DNA of 64,000 nucleotides from assembly GCA_041743085.1 (NCBI GenBank), contig JBGTNL010000038.1, positions 62,001-126,000 on the forward strand, read 5' to 3'. Positions 34,139 to 42,906 of this stretch are shown in pieces. Position numbers and translations under genes: made by a program. This stretch comes from JAFMPW01 sp041743085. GTDB lineage: Bacteria; Bacteroidota; Bacteroidia; Flavobacteriales; Flavobacteriaceae. The notes beneath the pieces are model-generated. The model did not search any database, was not told the origin of the DNA, and saw only the letters and a program-made list of their open reading frames with translations. Every line of letters begins with the position of its first letter. The first letter of the stretch is position 1.

Positions 34139-36691
34139 CTATCTCCCCTCTTTTCGTAATACTTCCAAAGGCGGACTATTCAAAACACTACGGCTGTTGC
34201 TAAGGCCAATGGCGAGCACTAAAAGCGTAATCCCCGGTAACAGGATCAGAAATGGGATCCAGGAAGGCGTAAAAGCCGTTTCAAATACCAAGGCTGCAAG
34301 CAACATGCTACTGAGTAGTGACAATAAAATTCCAAACAGACTTCCCAAAATACCCAGATAAAGGTACTCCAGCGCCGTGATCTTGAGGATCTGTGCATTT
34401 TTTGCTCCCAGTGTCCGTAAAAGTACACTTTCCTTTATCCGTTGATATTTACTGGTACGGACAGCACCGATCAAAACTATGATTCCGGTAAGGATACTAA
34501 AAAATGCCATAAAATTGATCACCCAGGCGATTTTATCCAAGATACCCTCGATCAGCGATAGGATCTGCCGCAGGTCTATTATGGAAACATTGGGAAATGC
34601 CCGTACCAACTCCCGTTGCAGCTGAGCGGATGCCTTGGCGCTAGGTGTTTTAGTAGTCAGCACATGAAATTGAGGTGCATTCTCAAGCACCCCTTTTGGG
34701 AATACTATGGAAAAATTGAGTTGCATTCTTCCCCAATCCACATAACGAATGCTCCCTACCACCGTTTTCATTAAAACACCTTGTACATTGAAGTCGATCG
34801 TATCCCCGACCGCTACCTGCGCATCTATGGCCACGTTATCGGCCAGAGAAATGGGTATAGCTCCCCCGGGAGTCATTTCGGGCGTCCATTTTCCCGAAAT
34901 CAGCGATTCCGAAGCAATTAAAGAATCCCTGTATGTTACCCTGAACTCATGGTTTAAAATCCATTGGTTGATGGTGGAGGTGGTATCTTCCCGGATATCA
35001 TCCACCGGCCTGCCCTTTATACTTTGCACTCGCATAGTAACGATAGGAATATTGTCTATTATTCGCAACCCACGGGGAGTAATGTTACGGGCAACAGAGT
35101 CGCGCTGTTCCGTTTGTACATCCAATAGCATCAGGTTAGGGCTGTTTGCATTTTCCTCTAGAGTAGCTTTGGCGAGTAAAATATCCTTGGTAAAATACAG
35201 CGTACTTATTAAAAAGGTCCCCACTCCAATTGCAAGCAATAGGGTCATGGTCTGGTTGTTTGGCCTGAAAAGGTTTAAAAGGCTTTGGCGGGCGGTAAAG
35301 CTCCAGGAGTTTGGAAAGTACTTCTTTACAAGCTTCATAAATAAAGCCGCGATCCCGGCGAGGATAGCAAAGGTAACGACAATACCCGCAACGAAGGCCA
35401 GCGCGTATTGCAGGCGTTGCAACAACCATAGTGAAAACAAAAATATGAAAAGAAGGATGCTTCCAAGAATCATAAAATAAGCCCTTCGGGAACTTTTAGG
35501 CGTATGTTCCTGTACGCGTAATACCTGCAGCGGGCTCACATACCAGGTGCCCATCAGTGGAAGCATAGCAAACAGCACCGAAAGAAAAACACCCAACAAT
35601 AGCCCCATGACTATAGGTTTTACGGCAAGTGTCAGCTGTACCTCAAAAGGTAAAAATTCTCCGAGGATTACAGGAAAAAGCAATTGAAGTATTAAACCTC
35701 CAACCGTCCCGATAATTCCACCTGCAAGCCCCATCCCTGCGATTTGCAGGAGATAAATAAAAAAGCTTTGTTTTCTGGTGGCCCCAAGGCATTTTAATAT
35801 TGCCACGGCGCGTAGTTTTTCCTTTATATAAATGTGCACGGAACTGGCAATACCCACGCAACCGAGCAAGAGCGCAATAAAGGCAACAAGATTGAGGAAC
35901 TTGCCTACATTGTCGTACCTGCGGCCCAAACGTCGGCTGGTAGAGGTATGTGTATCGAGATCAGCCCCCTCGGCATCGAGCACAGGATCTAAGGTTTTGT
36001 CCATTTCCTCCAGGTCCAAATCGGGCGAAGACTTAAAATAATAACTGTATTCTTGCCGGCTGCCAAGCTGCAACAAGCCGGTTCCTTCGATGAACCTATA
36101 GGGAACGATAATCGCAGGGGCCACGGAACTTGTTAGAGCCGTACTCCCGGGGGCAGAGTCGAGTCGCCCGGCAATTGGAAAGGTGGTCTCACCGATTTTT
36201 ACACTGTCGCCCTGTTTTAACCCAAATTGAAGCATCATTGTTGCGTCTACCAAAGCGCCGCCATATCCCTGATAGGCTGTAGCCGCAATAGCCGGGGTAG
36301 TTTCCAGTTCGCCGTACAAAGGGAAACCTCCTTCAATTCCCCGTACCTGTACCAGTTTTGTTGCGTTCTTTTCCGGAAAGCTGGCCATGGAGGCAAAATT
36401 TACCTCCCTACCGGCTGCACCTCCCAATGAATCTATGATGGCCTGTACTTTTTCATTGGGCAGGTGATTGCTGTCGATGATGTAATCCGCGCCCATAAGG
36501 GCCTTTGATTGCAGCACAATGTTTTCCTCCAGGTTGTCGCTAAAGGATTGGATGGATACCAAAGCAGCGATCCCGAGAATAATGGAGGCCATAAAGAGAA
36601 ATAGTCTTCTGCCGCTGGCCTTGCCATCGCGCCAGGCCATTTTTAACAACCAGGAGAGCCCCGCTTTTGAATTGCTTGCAGTCCCACTCAT
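34139..36691 (-). CDS. FtsX-type ABC transporter permease (YbbP-like)
   Basis: An 850-residue inner-membrane permease. An N-terminal helix (about 28-48) is followed by a periplasmic domain (about 50-265), then two FtsX-type membrane modules (about 265-500 and 730-845) with about ten helices in all. This size and layout match YbbP, the large permease that partners the ATPase YbbA and often sits next to tesA. The actual substrate (lipids or lipoproteins) is not known. Its ATG overlaps the stop of the ATPase gene by 4 bases, so the pair is translationally coupled. Confidence 0.85.
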   Translation of the reverse strand: MSGTASNSKAGLSWLLKMAWRDGKASGRRLFLFMASIILGIAALVSIQSFSDNLEENIVLQSKALMGADYIIDSNHLPNEKVQAIIDSLGGAAGREVNFASMASFPEKNATKLVQVRGIEGGFPLYGELETTPAIAATAYQGYGGALVDATMMLQFGLKQGDSVKIGETTFPIAGRLDSAPGSTALTSSVAPAIIVPYRFIEGTGLLQLGSRQEYSYYFKSSPDLDLEEMDKTLDPVLDAEGADLDTHTSTSRRLGRRYDNVGKFLNLVAFIALLLGCVGIASSVHIYIKEKLRAVAILKCLGATRKQSFFIYLLQIAGMGLAGGIIGTVGGLILQLLFPVILGEFLPFEVQLTLAVKPIVMGLLLGVFLSVLFAMLPLMGTWYVSPLQVLRVQEHTPKSSRRAYFMILGSILLFIFLFSLWLLQRLQYALAFVAGIVVTFAILAGIAALFMKLVKKYFPNSWSFTARQSLLNLFRPNNQTMTLLLAIGVGTFLISTLYFTKDILLAKATLEENANSPNLMLLDVQTEQRDSVARNITPRGLRIIDNIPIVTMRVQSIKGRPVDDIREDTTSTINQWILNHEFRVTYRDSLIASESLISGKWTPEMTPGGAIPISLADNVAIDAQVAVGDTIDFNVQGVLMKTVVGSIRYVDWGRMQLNFSIVFPKGVLENAPQFHVLTTKTPSAKASAQLQRELVRAFPNVSIIDLRQILSLIEGILDKIAWVINFMAFFSILTGIIVLIGAVRTSKYQRIKESVLLRTLGAKNAQILKITALEYLYLGILGSLFGILLSLLSSMLLAALVFETAFTPSWIPFLILLPGITLLVLAIGLSNSRSVLNSPPLEVLRKEGR

Positions 36692-37377
36692 GTAGCCATG
36701 GTACTTACATTCTCCAAAATCTTTCCGCCTTTAAGCCTCAGGATATGTTGTGTGCGTTTTGCCAGGTCCGGATCATGGGTTACGATCACCAGGGTGGTTC
36801 CGGCCTCCCTGTTAAGATCGAAGAGCAGTTGTACAACCTTTTCCCCCGTTTCCTCATCAAGGTTTCCGGTTGGTTCATCCGCAAAAAGGATAGACGGGCT
36901 ATTACTAAATGCCCTTGCCAGGGCCACCCGCTGCTGCTCGCCCCCTGAAAGCTGAGAAGGGTAATGATGGGAGCGGTCCGCCAGTCCTACTTTGCCAAGC
37001 AGTTCATTCGCAAATTGCCGGGCATGATTTGCCCCCTGCAACTCCAGGGGAACACTAACGTTCTCTAAAGCGGTTAAAGTGGGAAGCAGCTGAAAATCCT
37101 GAAAAATAAAGCCTACCTCCTTATTGCGCAGCAAAGCCCTTTGGTCTTCATTTAGGTGAGCCATTTGAGAGCCGCAAAGTTCTATGGAACCTGCATCTGC
37201 CTGATCGAGTCCTGCACAAAGCCCAAGCAGCGTTGTTTTTCCGCTTCCGGAAGGCCCAACAATGGCGAAAGTATCCCCCCGAAAAACAGAAAAGGTGATA
37301 TCATCCAAAACGGTTATCGTTTTAGTACCACTACTATAGGTTTTCTTTAGCTGCTGAACGTTTAATATATTTGTCAT
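36688..37377 (-). CDS. ABC transporter ATPase (YbbA/LolD-like)
   Basis: A 229-residue ATPase of the MacB/LolD/YbbA class. Walker A GPSGSGKTT (near residue 38), Q-loop IFQDFQLLPTLTALENV, signature LSGGEQQRVALARA, Walker B ILFADEPTGNLD and the H-loop VIVTHDPDLAKR are all present. It powers the large permease encoded immediately downstream with a 4-base overlap. Divergent from the lipoprotein esterase gene tesA (76 bases apart), which recreates the tesA-ybbA-ybbP neighbourhood of Proteobacteria. Confidence 0.92.
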   Translation of the reverse strand: MTNILNVQQLKKTYSSGTKTITVLDDITFSVFRGDTFAIVGPSGSGKTTLLGLCAGLDQADAGSIELCGSQMAHLNEDQRALLRNKEVGFIFQDFQLLPTLTALENVSVPLELQGANHARQFANELLGKVGLADRSHHYPSQLSGGEQQRVALARAFSNSPSILFADEPTGNLDEETGEKVVQLLFDLNREAGTTLVIVTHDPDLAKRTQHILRLKGGKILENVSTMAT

Positions 37378-37453
37378 TGATTCTCTTTTTGAGATCGAAT
37401 TTTAGAAAGTCAGCAAAATAAGGAAATGAATTTGATTTATAACTCCCCGAACC

Positions 37454-38146
37454 ATGCATACCCTCTTAAAATTTAGTTATTTTTTAATATTGATCCTCTT
37501 GATCTCTTGTGGTGAGACCGCTACCAAAAGAGAGGAAAACAAGACTACGGAAGCCGTTGATGCCGGAAATAATGTGGTTTCCGAGGAAGACGGCAAAGTG
37601 ATCCTTTTCTTCGGAAACAGCCTAACCGCGGGCTATGGCCTTGAGCCCGAAGAGGCCTTCCCGGCATTGATCCAGGCCCGCTTAGACTCTCTTGAACTAG
37701 ACTATACTGTAGTCAACGCCGGCCTAAGCGGGGAAACCACCGCCGGTGGCAGAAACCGATTAAGTTGGGTGCTGAATCAGAAGGCTGATATATTTGTGCT
37801 CGAGTTGGGTGCTAACGACGGTTTGCGAGGGATTCCCCTGGAAGAAACCCGAAAAAACCTTGAGACCATTGTAAATGCCGTACGTGAGCGAAATCCTGAA
37901 ACTGAGATAGTACTTGCGGGAATGCAGATCCCACCAAATATGGGAGAGGCCTATACCACTGAATTCCGGCAAATTTTCCCGGACCTGGCCGAAAAACAGG
38001 GTTTACACCTTATCCCTTTTCTTTTAGAAGATGTTGCCGGTATTCCGGAATTAAATCAGACGGATGGCATTCACCCTACAAGGGAAGGTCAAAAGATCGT
38101 AGCCGGAAATGTGTGGGAGGTTCTTGAAGGTGTTGTAAAGAAATAA
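37454..38146 (+). CDS. tesA: SGNH/GDSL hydrolase lipoprotein (TesA-like arylesterase)
   Basis: A 230-residue esterase or thioesterase. The N-terminus is a lipoprotein signal (ILILLISC, Cys at residue 20), so it is membrane-anchored. SGNH blocks: FGNSLTAGYGL (serine nucleophile, near 55; note Asn for the usual Asp), block II Gly in NAGLSGETT, block III ELGANDGLRG, and block V with DGIHPT (near 207). Full length for TesA. The GDSL serine, glycine, asparagine and histidine blocks are all present, so it should be active. It is divergent from the ybbA-like gene, the conserved context of this family. Confidence 0.9.
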   Translation: MHTLLKFSYFLILILLISCGETATKREENKTTEAVDAGNNVVSEEDGKVILFFGNSLTAGYGLEPEEAFPALIQARLDSLELDYTVVNAGLSGETTAGGRNRLSWVLNQKADIFVLELGANDGLRGIPLEETRKNLETIVNAVRERNPETEIVLAGMQIPPNMGEAYTTEFRQIFPDLAEKQGLHLIPFLLEDVAGIPELNQTDGIHPTREGQKIVAGNVWEVLEGVVKK

Positions 38147-38169
38147 AATCGTAGTAATTCCATTTGATT

Positions 38170-38428
38170 TTAAGCCAGTTTTGCAGCATTTCTTTTAGTT
38201 GTAGAGGACAAAGCCTTTTTAACCTTGTGGTTAGGGCGATTGTACAGACGAGCGACTTTGGCAGGAGTTTCAACAGAAGGCTCAGGGCGAGGAAGTCAGG
38301 AATTCCATTTCTGCAATGGTGGTTTTAACAAACGTTTTACTATCATTAGCTTGCGTTGCGTTCCCGGTAAAAAGGATAAATAATATGGTAATAATGGTCT
38401 TCAAGACTTGGGATCGTTTTATAAACAT
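38170..38428 (-). pseudogene. Frameshifted paralogue of the small secreted protein at 33184
   Basis: The N-terminal half is open from ATG 38428 (or TTG 38404) to a TGA at 38282-38284, encoding a signal-like KTIITILFILFTGNATQA. The C-terminal half is open in another frame from about 38295 to a TAA at 38170-38172 and ends VARLYNRPNHKVKKALSS-TTKRNAAKLA, 20 of 28 residues identical to the intact protein at 33184. One extra base in or near 38285-38295 would explain the shift. Joined, the product would be about 87 residues, the same as the intact one (85). It could also be a sequencing error. Confidence 0.75.
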
Positions 38429-38573
38429 AAAACGGTCCAAAGCATCTTTCACCGGTCCCGGAATCGTTCAAAACCTCATATTTTTAAGTGTCTGGCTGAC
38501 TTCGTGATGAAGTGGACAAAATCTTCGGTGAGCGCAAACCGGCCTTAAAACAACTGAGCGATATTATAGGTAC

Positions 38574-39269
38574 TTAACCGACAAATGATAATGGTAAGTT
38601 AAGGAGTATATTGGGGTCCGGGCAATTTGCCGTGTAAAACTCCAGGTCGGCTACATTGCTCACTCCGGGATAATCGCCTCTATATGCCTCAACATCCTTA
38701 ATGATCTGAAAGTGCAGGTGCGAAGCATAATTGACATTAATATCCGGAGTCCCCAGATCACCTATGTACTCCCCTTTTTTGAATTTTCTGCCAATATAGA
38801 GGTCTTCCAACGATTTTAGAGATAGATGGCCATACAGTGTATAAAAAGTAATTCCGCCCATTTGATGGTCAAGGATGATAGTAGGACCATAATCTCCCGG
38901 GATGTTGTTATTTCTAAAACTATGAACAGTCCCGTCAATGGGACCCATAACCCGGGTACCTGCCTTTGACCAGAAATCAATTCCCAAATGGATATTTCTG
39001 GGATCATCCTCCTTCTTTTTAAGGAAATTTTGATAGGTTCGATAAAGCGCACGCTTTTCCAGATAACCGCCAAAAGCCACCGAGGCACTATTATTGTTCA
39101 AAACCAGGTCTATATATTGCTGACATAAACCAGGGTCTGACAGGTCCAGATCGGCCAGTTCACAATTCGTTATTGACAGGTCTATGGGAGTATACTTTTT
39201 TAGTGGCTCATCTAAAATTGAAACAGGACTGCTTCGTGCCACAGCAAGCATTTTTTCTAAGGTTTTCAT
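38574..39269 (-). CDS. M23-type peptidase domain protein without signal peptide
   Basis: A 231-residue protein. An N-terminal helical region with FGGYLEKRALYRTY precedes an M23 domain: first ligands in IHLGIDFWSKAGT (H and D, near 115-119), then ITFYTLYGHLS (near 160) and the HxH motif ASHLHFQI (near 198). No signal peptide or membrane helix is seen, so it may act in the cytoplasm or use another route. Similar domains occur fused to class-III aminotransferases in other bacteria. Its substrate (peptidoglycan or small peptide) is unknown. Confidence 0.85.
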   Translation of the reverse strand: MKTLEKMLAVARSSPVSILDEPLKKYTPIDLSITNCELADLDLSDPGLCQQYIDLVLNNNSASVAFGGYLEKRALYRTYQNFLKKKEDDPRNIHLGIDFWSKAGTRVMGPIDGTVHSFRNNNIPGDYGPTIILDHQMGGITFYTLYGHLSLKSLEDLYIGRKFKKGEYIGDLGTPDINVNYASHLHFQIIKDVEAYRGDYPGVSNVADLEFYTANCPDPNILLNLPLSFVG

Positions 39270-39547
39270 CGCACGGAACTAATTCAAACTTTTAATAAAT
39301 GTGTTAAAAAGAAATTCGAAAAAGTGAATAAATTTGTCGGATTTAACATAGTTTTGGGTTCAAAATTTGACAGTATTACAGGTCATTTAATCTAAGGAAA
39401 AAACGGCTGTAAAATGGTATTTAACAGGAAAAAAATTACAGCATTTCATCGATTATATGACAATTTAGTTGCTTTGAGGCAGCCGTTTAAATAATTTCAC
39501 TAAAAAAATTGGGGTAAAGAATGCTCCAATCTAAAATTTAAGAATTT

Positions 39548-40255
39548 ATGAAAAGGACTAATTTAACAAAGATCCCCTTCCTATTTTTACTGGCCTTACT
39601 TACTTTCGCCTGCAGCTCGGATAATGTTGAGCCTGTGGGGGGAGATGGTACGGAACAACCTGAGCCCGAGCCGGAGCCTGAGCCCGAACCGGAACCAGAG
39701 CCGGAGCCCGAACCGGAACCGGTACCGGAATCAGAGGAGCCCGCAGGGCCCTCGATCCTGAAGATCAATAGCGGTGGCGGGGAAGTCAATTTTGAGAGCG
39801 ACGTTTTCATTGCCGACAAATATTTCAACGGAGACGGAACTTCATTTGTAAACGATATGGTTACCGAGATAGCTGATACCGAAATGGATGAATTGTATCT
39901 CTCCGAAAGAATCTCTACCGCCAACAAAGGTTCTTTTGGGTATGCTATTCCTGTTACCAATGGCACCTATACCGTAAAATTTTATTTTGCCGAAATCTAT
40001 TGGGGTGCCCCAAACCCGGAAAATGCTGCAGGCGGAGAAGGACTCAGGGTATTCGATGTGGACGTTGAAGGAGAAAATCAGATAAATAATATTGACCTTT
40101 ATAAGGAAGTCGGGGCCACAACGGCCATTACCAGAATGTACGATGTTGAAGTAGCGGATGGTGAATTAACCATTACATTCGAAGCCAGTAAGGACAGACC
40201 AAAAGTGTCTGCCATTGAGATTTTTGGCAATGGCCAGATTGTAGAAGAGCCATAG
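39548..40255 (+). CDS. Malectin-domain lipoprotein with Pro-Glu linker
   Basis: A 235-residue surface or periplasmic lipoprotein (lipobox Cys at residue 22). Residues 38-58 are an unbroken Pro-Glu repeat, a stiff linker. The C-terminal ~170 residues form a malectin domain (KINSGGGEVNFESDVFIADKYF, GTYTVKFYFAEIYWG, KVSAIEIFG), which binds di- or oligosaccharides. The coding DNA of the linker is a GAGCC(C/G)-type hexamer repeat that may change length by slippage. The malectin assignment is confident by motifs. The ligand is not known. A dispersed repeat copy begins 27 bases after its stop. Confidence 0.88.
   Translation: MKRTNLTKIPFLFLLALLTFACSSDNVEPVGGDGTEQPEPEPEPEPEPEPEPEPEPEPVPESEEPAGPSILKINSGGGEVNFESDVFIADKYFNGDGTSFVNDMVTEIADTEMDELYLSERISTANKGSFGYAIPVTNGTYTVKFYFAEIYWGAPNPENAAGGEGLRVFDVDVEGENQINNIDLYKEVGATTAITRMYDVEVADGELTITFEASKDRPKVSAIEIFGNGQIVEEP
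39659..39721 (+). repeat. Coding microsatellite for the Pro-Glu linker
   Basis: Repeats of GAGCCn / GAACCn (six-base units, Glu-Pro) with synonymous variation, so it is an old, in-frame repeat. Length could vary between strains without frameshift. Confidence 0.85.
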
Positions 40256-40281
40256 GTCTCTTAAATTGGATTTATAATTAA

Positions 40282-40494
40282 ATTATTGTTGTCCGGTAAT
40301 GTCAAAACTACAAGTATATTGGGCGTTCCCATTATATTCGTTATCCAAGGGCTTGCTTTTGATACATTGCCAACAAGTATGAACGTGCCTTTGGCACCTG
40401 AAACCAACTATATGATTTTCAGTTGGTTACAATCAAGTCTAATGTCTTATGTCTGGTAGCGCAGCGGTCTTACGTCTTTAACCGGACATTAGTG
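40282..40494 (+). repeat. Dispersed 213-bp repeat, copy B (MITE-like)
   Basis: Same element as at 19695-19906, same orientation, about 90% identical, with the end pair GTCCGGT (40291-40297) and ACCGGAC (40481-40487). An internal inverted repeat AACCAACT...AGTTGGTT (40403-40410 and 40422-40429) is perfect here. It starts 26 bases after the malectin lipoprotein stop and ends 57 bases before msrA. No clean target duplication is seen on this copy (only TTTATA-type similarity). Confidence 0.75.
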
Positions 40495-40551
40495 ATATTT
40501 TATACCCTTAAGTTGTAAGTTCTTCCCTCCTTTCGCAACTAAAATAAAAAA

Positions 40552-41229
40552 ATGAAAAGCATGACAATAACAATTATAACGATCGCCTTTTTTTTGACGG
40601 GCGCTTGTCAGCAGGCACCAAAAGCTGGAAAATCTGAAACAAAGGAGGTAGCAGAGGTCGTAAAACTATCCCAGCAAGACCTGCAGCAATATGAAACTGC
40701 TTATTTTGCCAGCGGATGTTTCTGGTGTGTAGAGGCTATTTTTGAAAGCGTAAAGGGGGTAAAAGAAGTAATTTCTGGATATTCCGGGGGTAGTGAAAAA
40801 GATCCTACCTATGAAGAGGTGAGTTATGGCAAAACCACGCATGCCGAAGCGGTAGAGGTATATTATGATCCAAAAACGATCTCTTTTTTCGAATTGGTAC
40901 AGGTGTTTTATGGATCCCATGATCCTACCAGTCTAAATCGTCAGGGGCCGGACAGGGGTCCTCAGTATCGTTCTATTGCATTTTATAAAAATGAGGAAGA
41001 AAAAAAGATCATTGAAAATTATAAAAAAGCGCTGGAAGAAAGCAAAGTATACGACAGACCAATTGTTACAGAAGTAACTCCGTTCAATACTTTTTATGAT
41101 GCTGAGGAATACCATCAGGATTACGAAAGGAAACATCCTGATAATTCATATATCCGGAATGTGTCCGTTCCAAGGTTAAACAGGTTTAAAAGTAATTTTT
41201 CCGAATACCTGAAAGAAGAGGCGCATTAG
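40552..41229 (+). CDS. msrA: Peptide-methionine (S)-S-oxide reductase, lipoprotein form
   Basis: A 225-residue MsrA that reduces methionine-S-sulfoxide in damaged proteins. The catalytic motif SGCFWCVEA (Cys 56 nucleophile) is complete, with EVISGYSGG, the Tyr/Glu core and the C-terminal substrate loop YHQDY. Residues 1-19 form a lipoprotein signal (FFLTGAC, Cys 19), so the enzyme is anchored in the periplasm or on the surface. An in-frame ATG at 40561 would shorten it by three residues. It lies 57 bases after a dispersed repeat copy, so its promoter may have been displaced. Confidence 0.93.
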   Translation: MKSMTITIITIAFFLTGACQQAPKAGKSETKEVAEVVKLSQQDLQQYETAYFASGCFWCVEAIFESVKGVKEVISGYSGGSEKDPTYEEVSYGKTTHAEAVEVYYDPKTISFFELVQVFYGSHDPTSLNRQGPDRGPQYRSIAFYKNEEEKKIIENYKKALEESKVYDRPIVTEVTPFNTFYDAEEYHQDYERKHPDNSYIRNVSVPRLNRFKSNFSEYLKEEAH

Positions 41230-41253
41230 GGTCTTCCAAATAAATGAAATTTA

Positions 41254-41280
41254 AAGCGACTTTTTTAAGTCGCTTTTTTT
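41254..41280 (+). terminator. Rho-independent terminator after msrA
   Basis: AAGCGACTT (41254-41262) pairs perfectly with AAGTCGCTT (41267-41275), with a 4-base T loop, followed by a T run. 25 bases after the msrA stop. Confidence 0.85.
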
Positions 41281-41349
41281 ATTTGTGGGCATTACCCTGT
41301 ATCTTTAGAGATGACTTTTAGAGAAGCAATAATCATTAACACCATTCCT

Positions 41350-42741
41350 ATGAGATCAATACCCTTTAAAACTTGTGCCGGAGTAATTGCACTTTTTTTA
41401 CTCTTCCTGATGATAAATTGCGGTGAAGCTACAGCAGACGACGCACCCTGGACGTCCTTGTTTGACGGTGATAACCTGCAGGGATGGACAAAAAAGGGTG
41501 GTGAAGCCAATTATACGGTTAGAGATGATGCCATTGTAGGCAGTACAGTTCGAAATACGCCCAATACCTTCCTGACATCTGATAAAATGTATGATGATTT
41601 CATTCTGGAGTTGGATTACAAGGTAGATTCCAGTATGAATTCCGGGGTACAGATCCGAAGCAATAGCCTCCCCTATTATATGAATGGCAGGGTGCATGGG
41701 TATCAAATAGAAATAGATCCTTCGGAAAGGGCCTGGAGTGCAGGGATTTATGACGAGGCCAGGAGAGGATGGCTCAATCCTTTGGTGGATAATCCCGAAG
41801 CGCAAAAGGCGTTCAAACAAAACGAATGGAACCACTACAGAATCGAAGCCATAGGAGATACCATTAAAACCTGGATAAATGGGATACCGGCCGCCTATCT
41901 CATAGACGACAAAACGACCAGCGGCTTTATCGGGCTTCAGGTACACAGTATTGCTGAGGATCAAAAGGAAGGTACGGAGATCCAATGGAGAAATATCAGG
42001 ATCCTTACGGATAGCCTTTCCAAATATAGCAGACAGATACCTTTGCAGCCCATGACCACAAAAAACAAACTTACTTCAGATGAGGAAAAGAATGGCTGGA
42101 AGTTGCTGTGGGACGGAGAGACAACAGCAGGTTGGCGTGGCGCCAGGCTTGATGAATTTCCGGAAAAAGGCTGGCAAATAGAGAATGGTGAGCTTACCGT
42201 TCTTGCCTCGGGCGGGGAAGAATCGGCAGCCGGTGGCGATATCGTATCGAAAGAGTTATATGGTAATTTTGAGCTGCAGCTAGATTTTAAGATTACCGAA
42301 GGAGCTAATAGTGGTATTAAATATTTCGTAGATACCGACCTCAATAAGGGGCCCGGTTCTTCTATTGGCCTGGAGTATCAGATCCTTGATGATGCCCGGC
42401 ACCCCGATGCCAAATTAGGAAATCATGAAGGCAGCAGAACCTTAGCTTCGCTGTATGACCTCATTATGGCCGATCCGGATAAACCGGTTCATGCCATTGG
42501 CCAGTGGAACCACGCCAGAATCGTATCGAATGGCAATCACGTGGAACATTGGCTCAATGGTATGAAAGTCCTGGAATATGAACGTAAAAGCGATGCATAC
42601 AAAGAACTTGTATCAGAAAGTAAATACGTAGAATGGCCCAATTTTGGCGAATCGGATGAAGGTCATATTCTACTTCAGGATCATGGAGACCGGGTGAGTT
42701 TTAAAAATATTAAGATAAAAACAAATACAAAGCCGGAATGA
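41350..42741 (+). CDS. Two-domain DUF1080 (3-keto-disaccharide hydrolase) lipoprotein
   Basis: A 463-residue lipoprotein (lipobox MINC, Cys near residue 24). Two DUF1080/3-keto-disaccharide hydrolase beta-jelly-roll domains lie in tandem: the first about 35-225 (SLFDGDNLQGW) and the second about 250-460 (LLWDGETTAGW). Each carries the family's paired aspartates/aromatics and a terminal NIKI-type strand. The family cleaves glycosides whose 3-OH has been oxidised, removing the keto sugar by elimination; the exact substrate here is unknown. It heads a group with two Gfo/Idh/MocA oxidoreductases, which could make the 3-keto intermediate. I chose 41350 because it gives the lipoprotein signal. Confidence 0.85.
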   Translation: MRSIPFKTCAGVIALFLLFLMINCGEATADDAPWTSLFDGDNLQGWTKKGGEANYTVRDDAIVGSTVRNTPNTFLTSDKMYDDFILELDYKVDSSMNSGVQIRSNSLPYYMNGRVHGYQIEIDPSERAWSAGIYDEARRGWLNPLVDNPEAQKAFKQNEWNHYRIEAIGDTIKTWINGIPAAYLIDDKTTSGFIGLQVHSIAEDQKEGTEIQWRNIRILTDSLSKYSRQIPLQPMTTKNKLTSDEEKNGWKLLWDGETTAGWRGARLDEFPEKGWQIENGELTVLASGGEESAAGGDIVSKELYGNFELQLDFKITEGANSGIKYFVDTDLNKGPGSSIGLEYQILDDARHPDAKLGNHEGSRTLASLYDLIMADPDKPVHAIGQWNHARIVSNGNHVEHWLNGMKVLEYERKSDAYKELVSESKYVEWPNFGESDEGHILLQDHGDRVSFKNIKIKTNTKPE

Positions 42742-42906
42742 CAAAACGCTTTAGACCTTTAGCTAAAGGAAGGTGTCCTGGGAAAATGCCCGGTGTTATT
42801 TGTTGCTTACTATTTGCCCCACTTGAGAATACGTAATACCAATGATTCCGAAACCCGATAGTTTCGGGAACATAAAGCGAATCAATTTAACTATTAACTG
42901 AAACCA

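Noticed and set aside
39333..39356. TTTG followed by TAGTTTTG as a promoter near the M23 gene
   Set aside because: Spacing between the two elements is only 12 bases, far below the usual 19.
39538..39966. An antisense frame with a long Gly-Ser repeat opposite the malectin lipoprotein
   Set aside because: It is only the complement of the Pro-Glu codon repeat; the sense frame has a signal peptide and a known domain.
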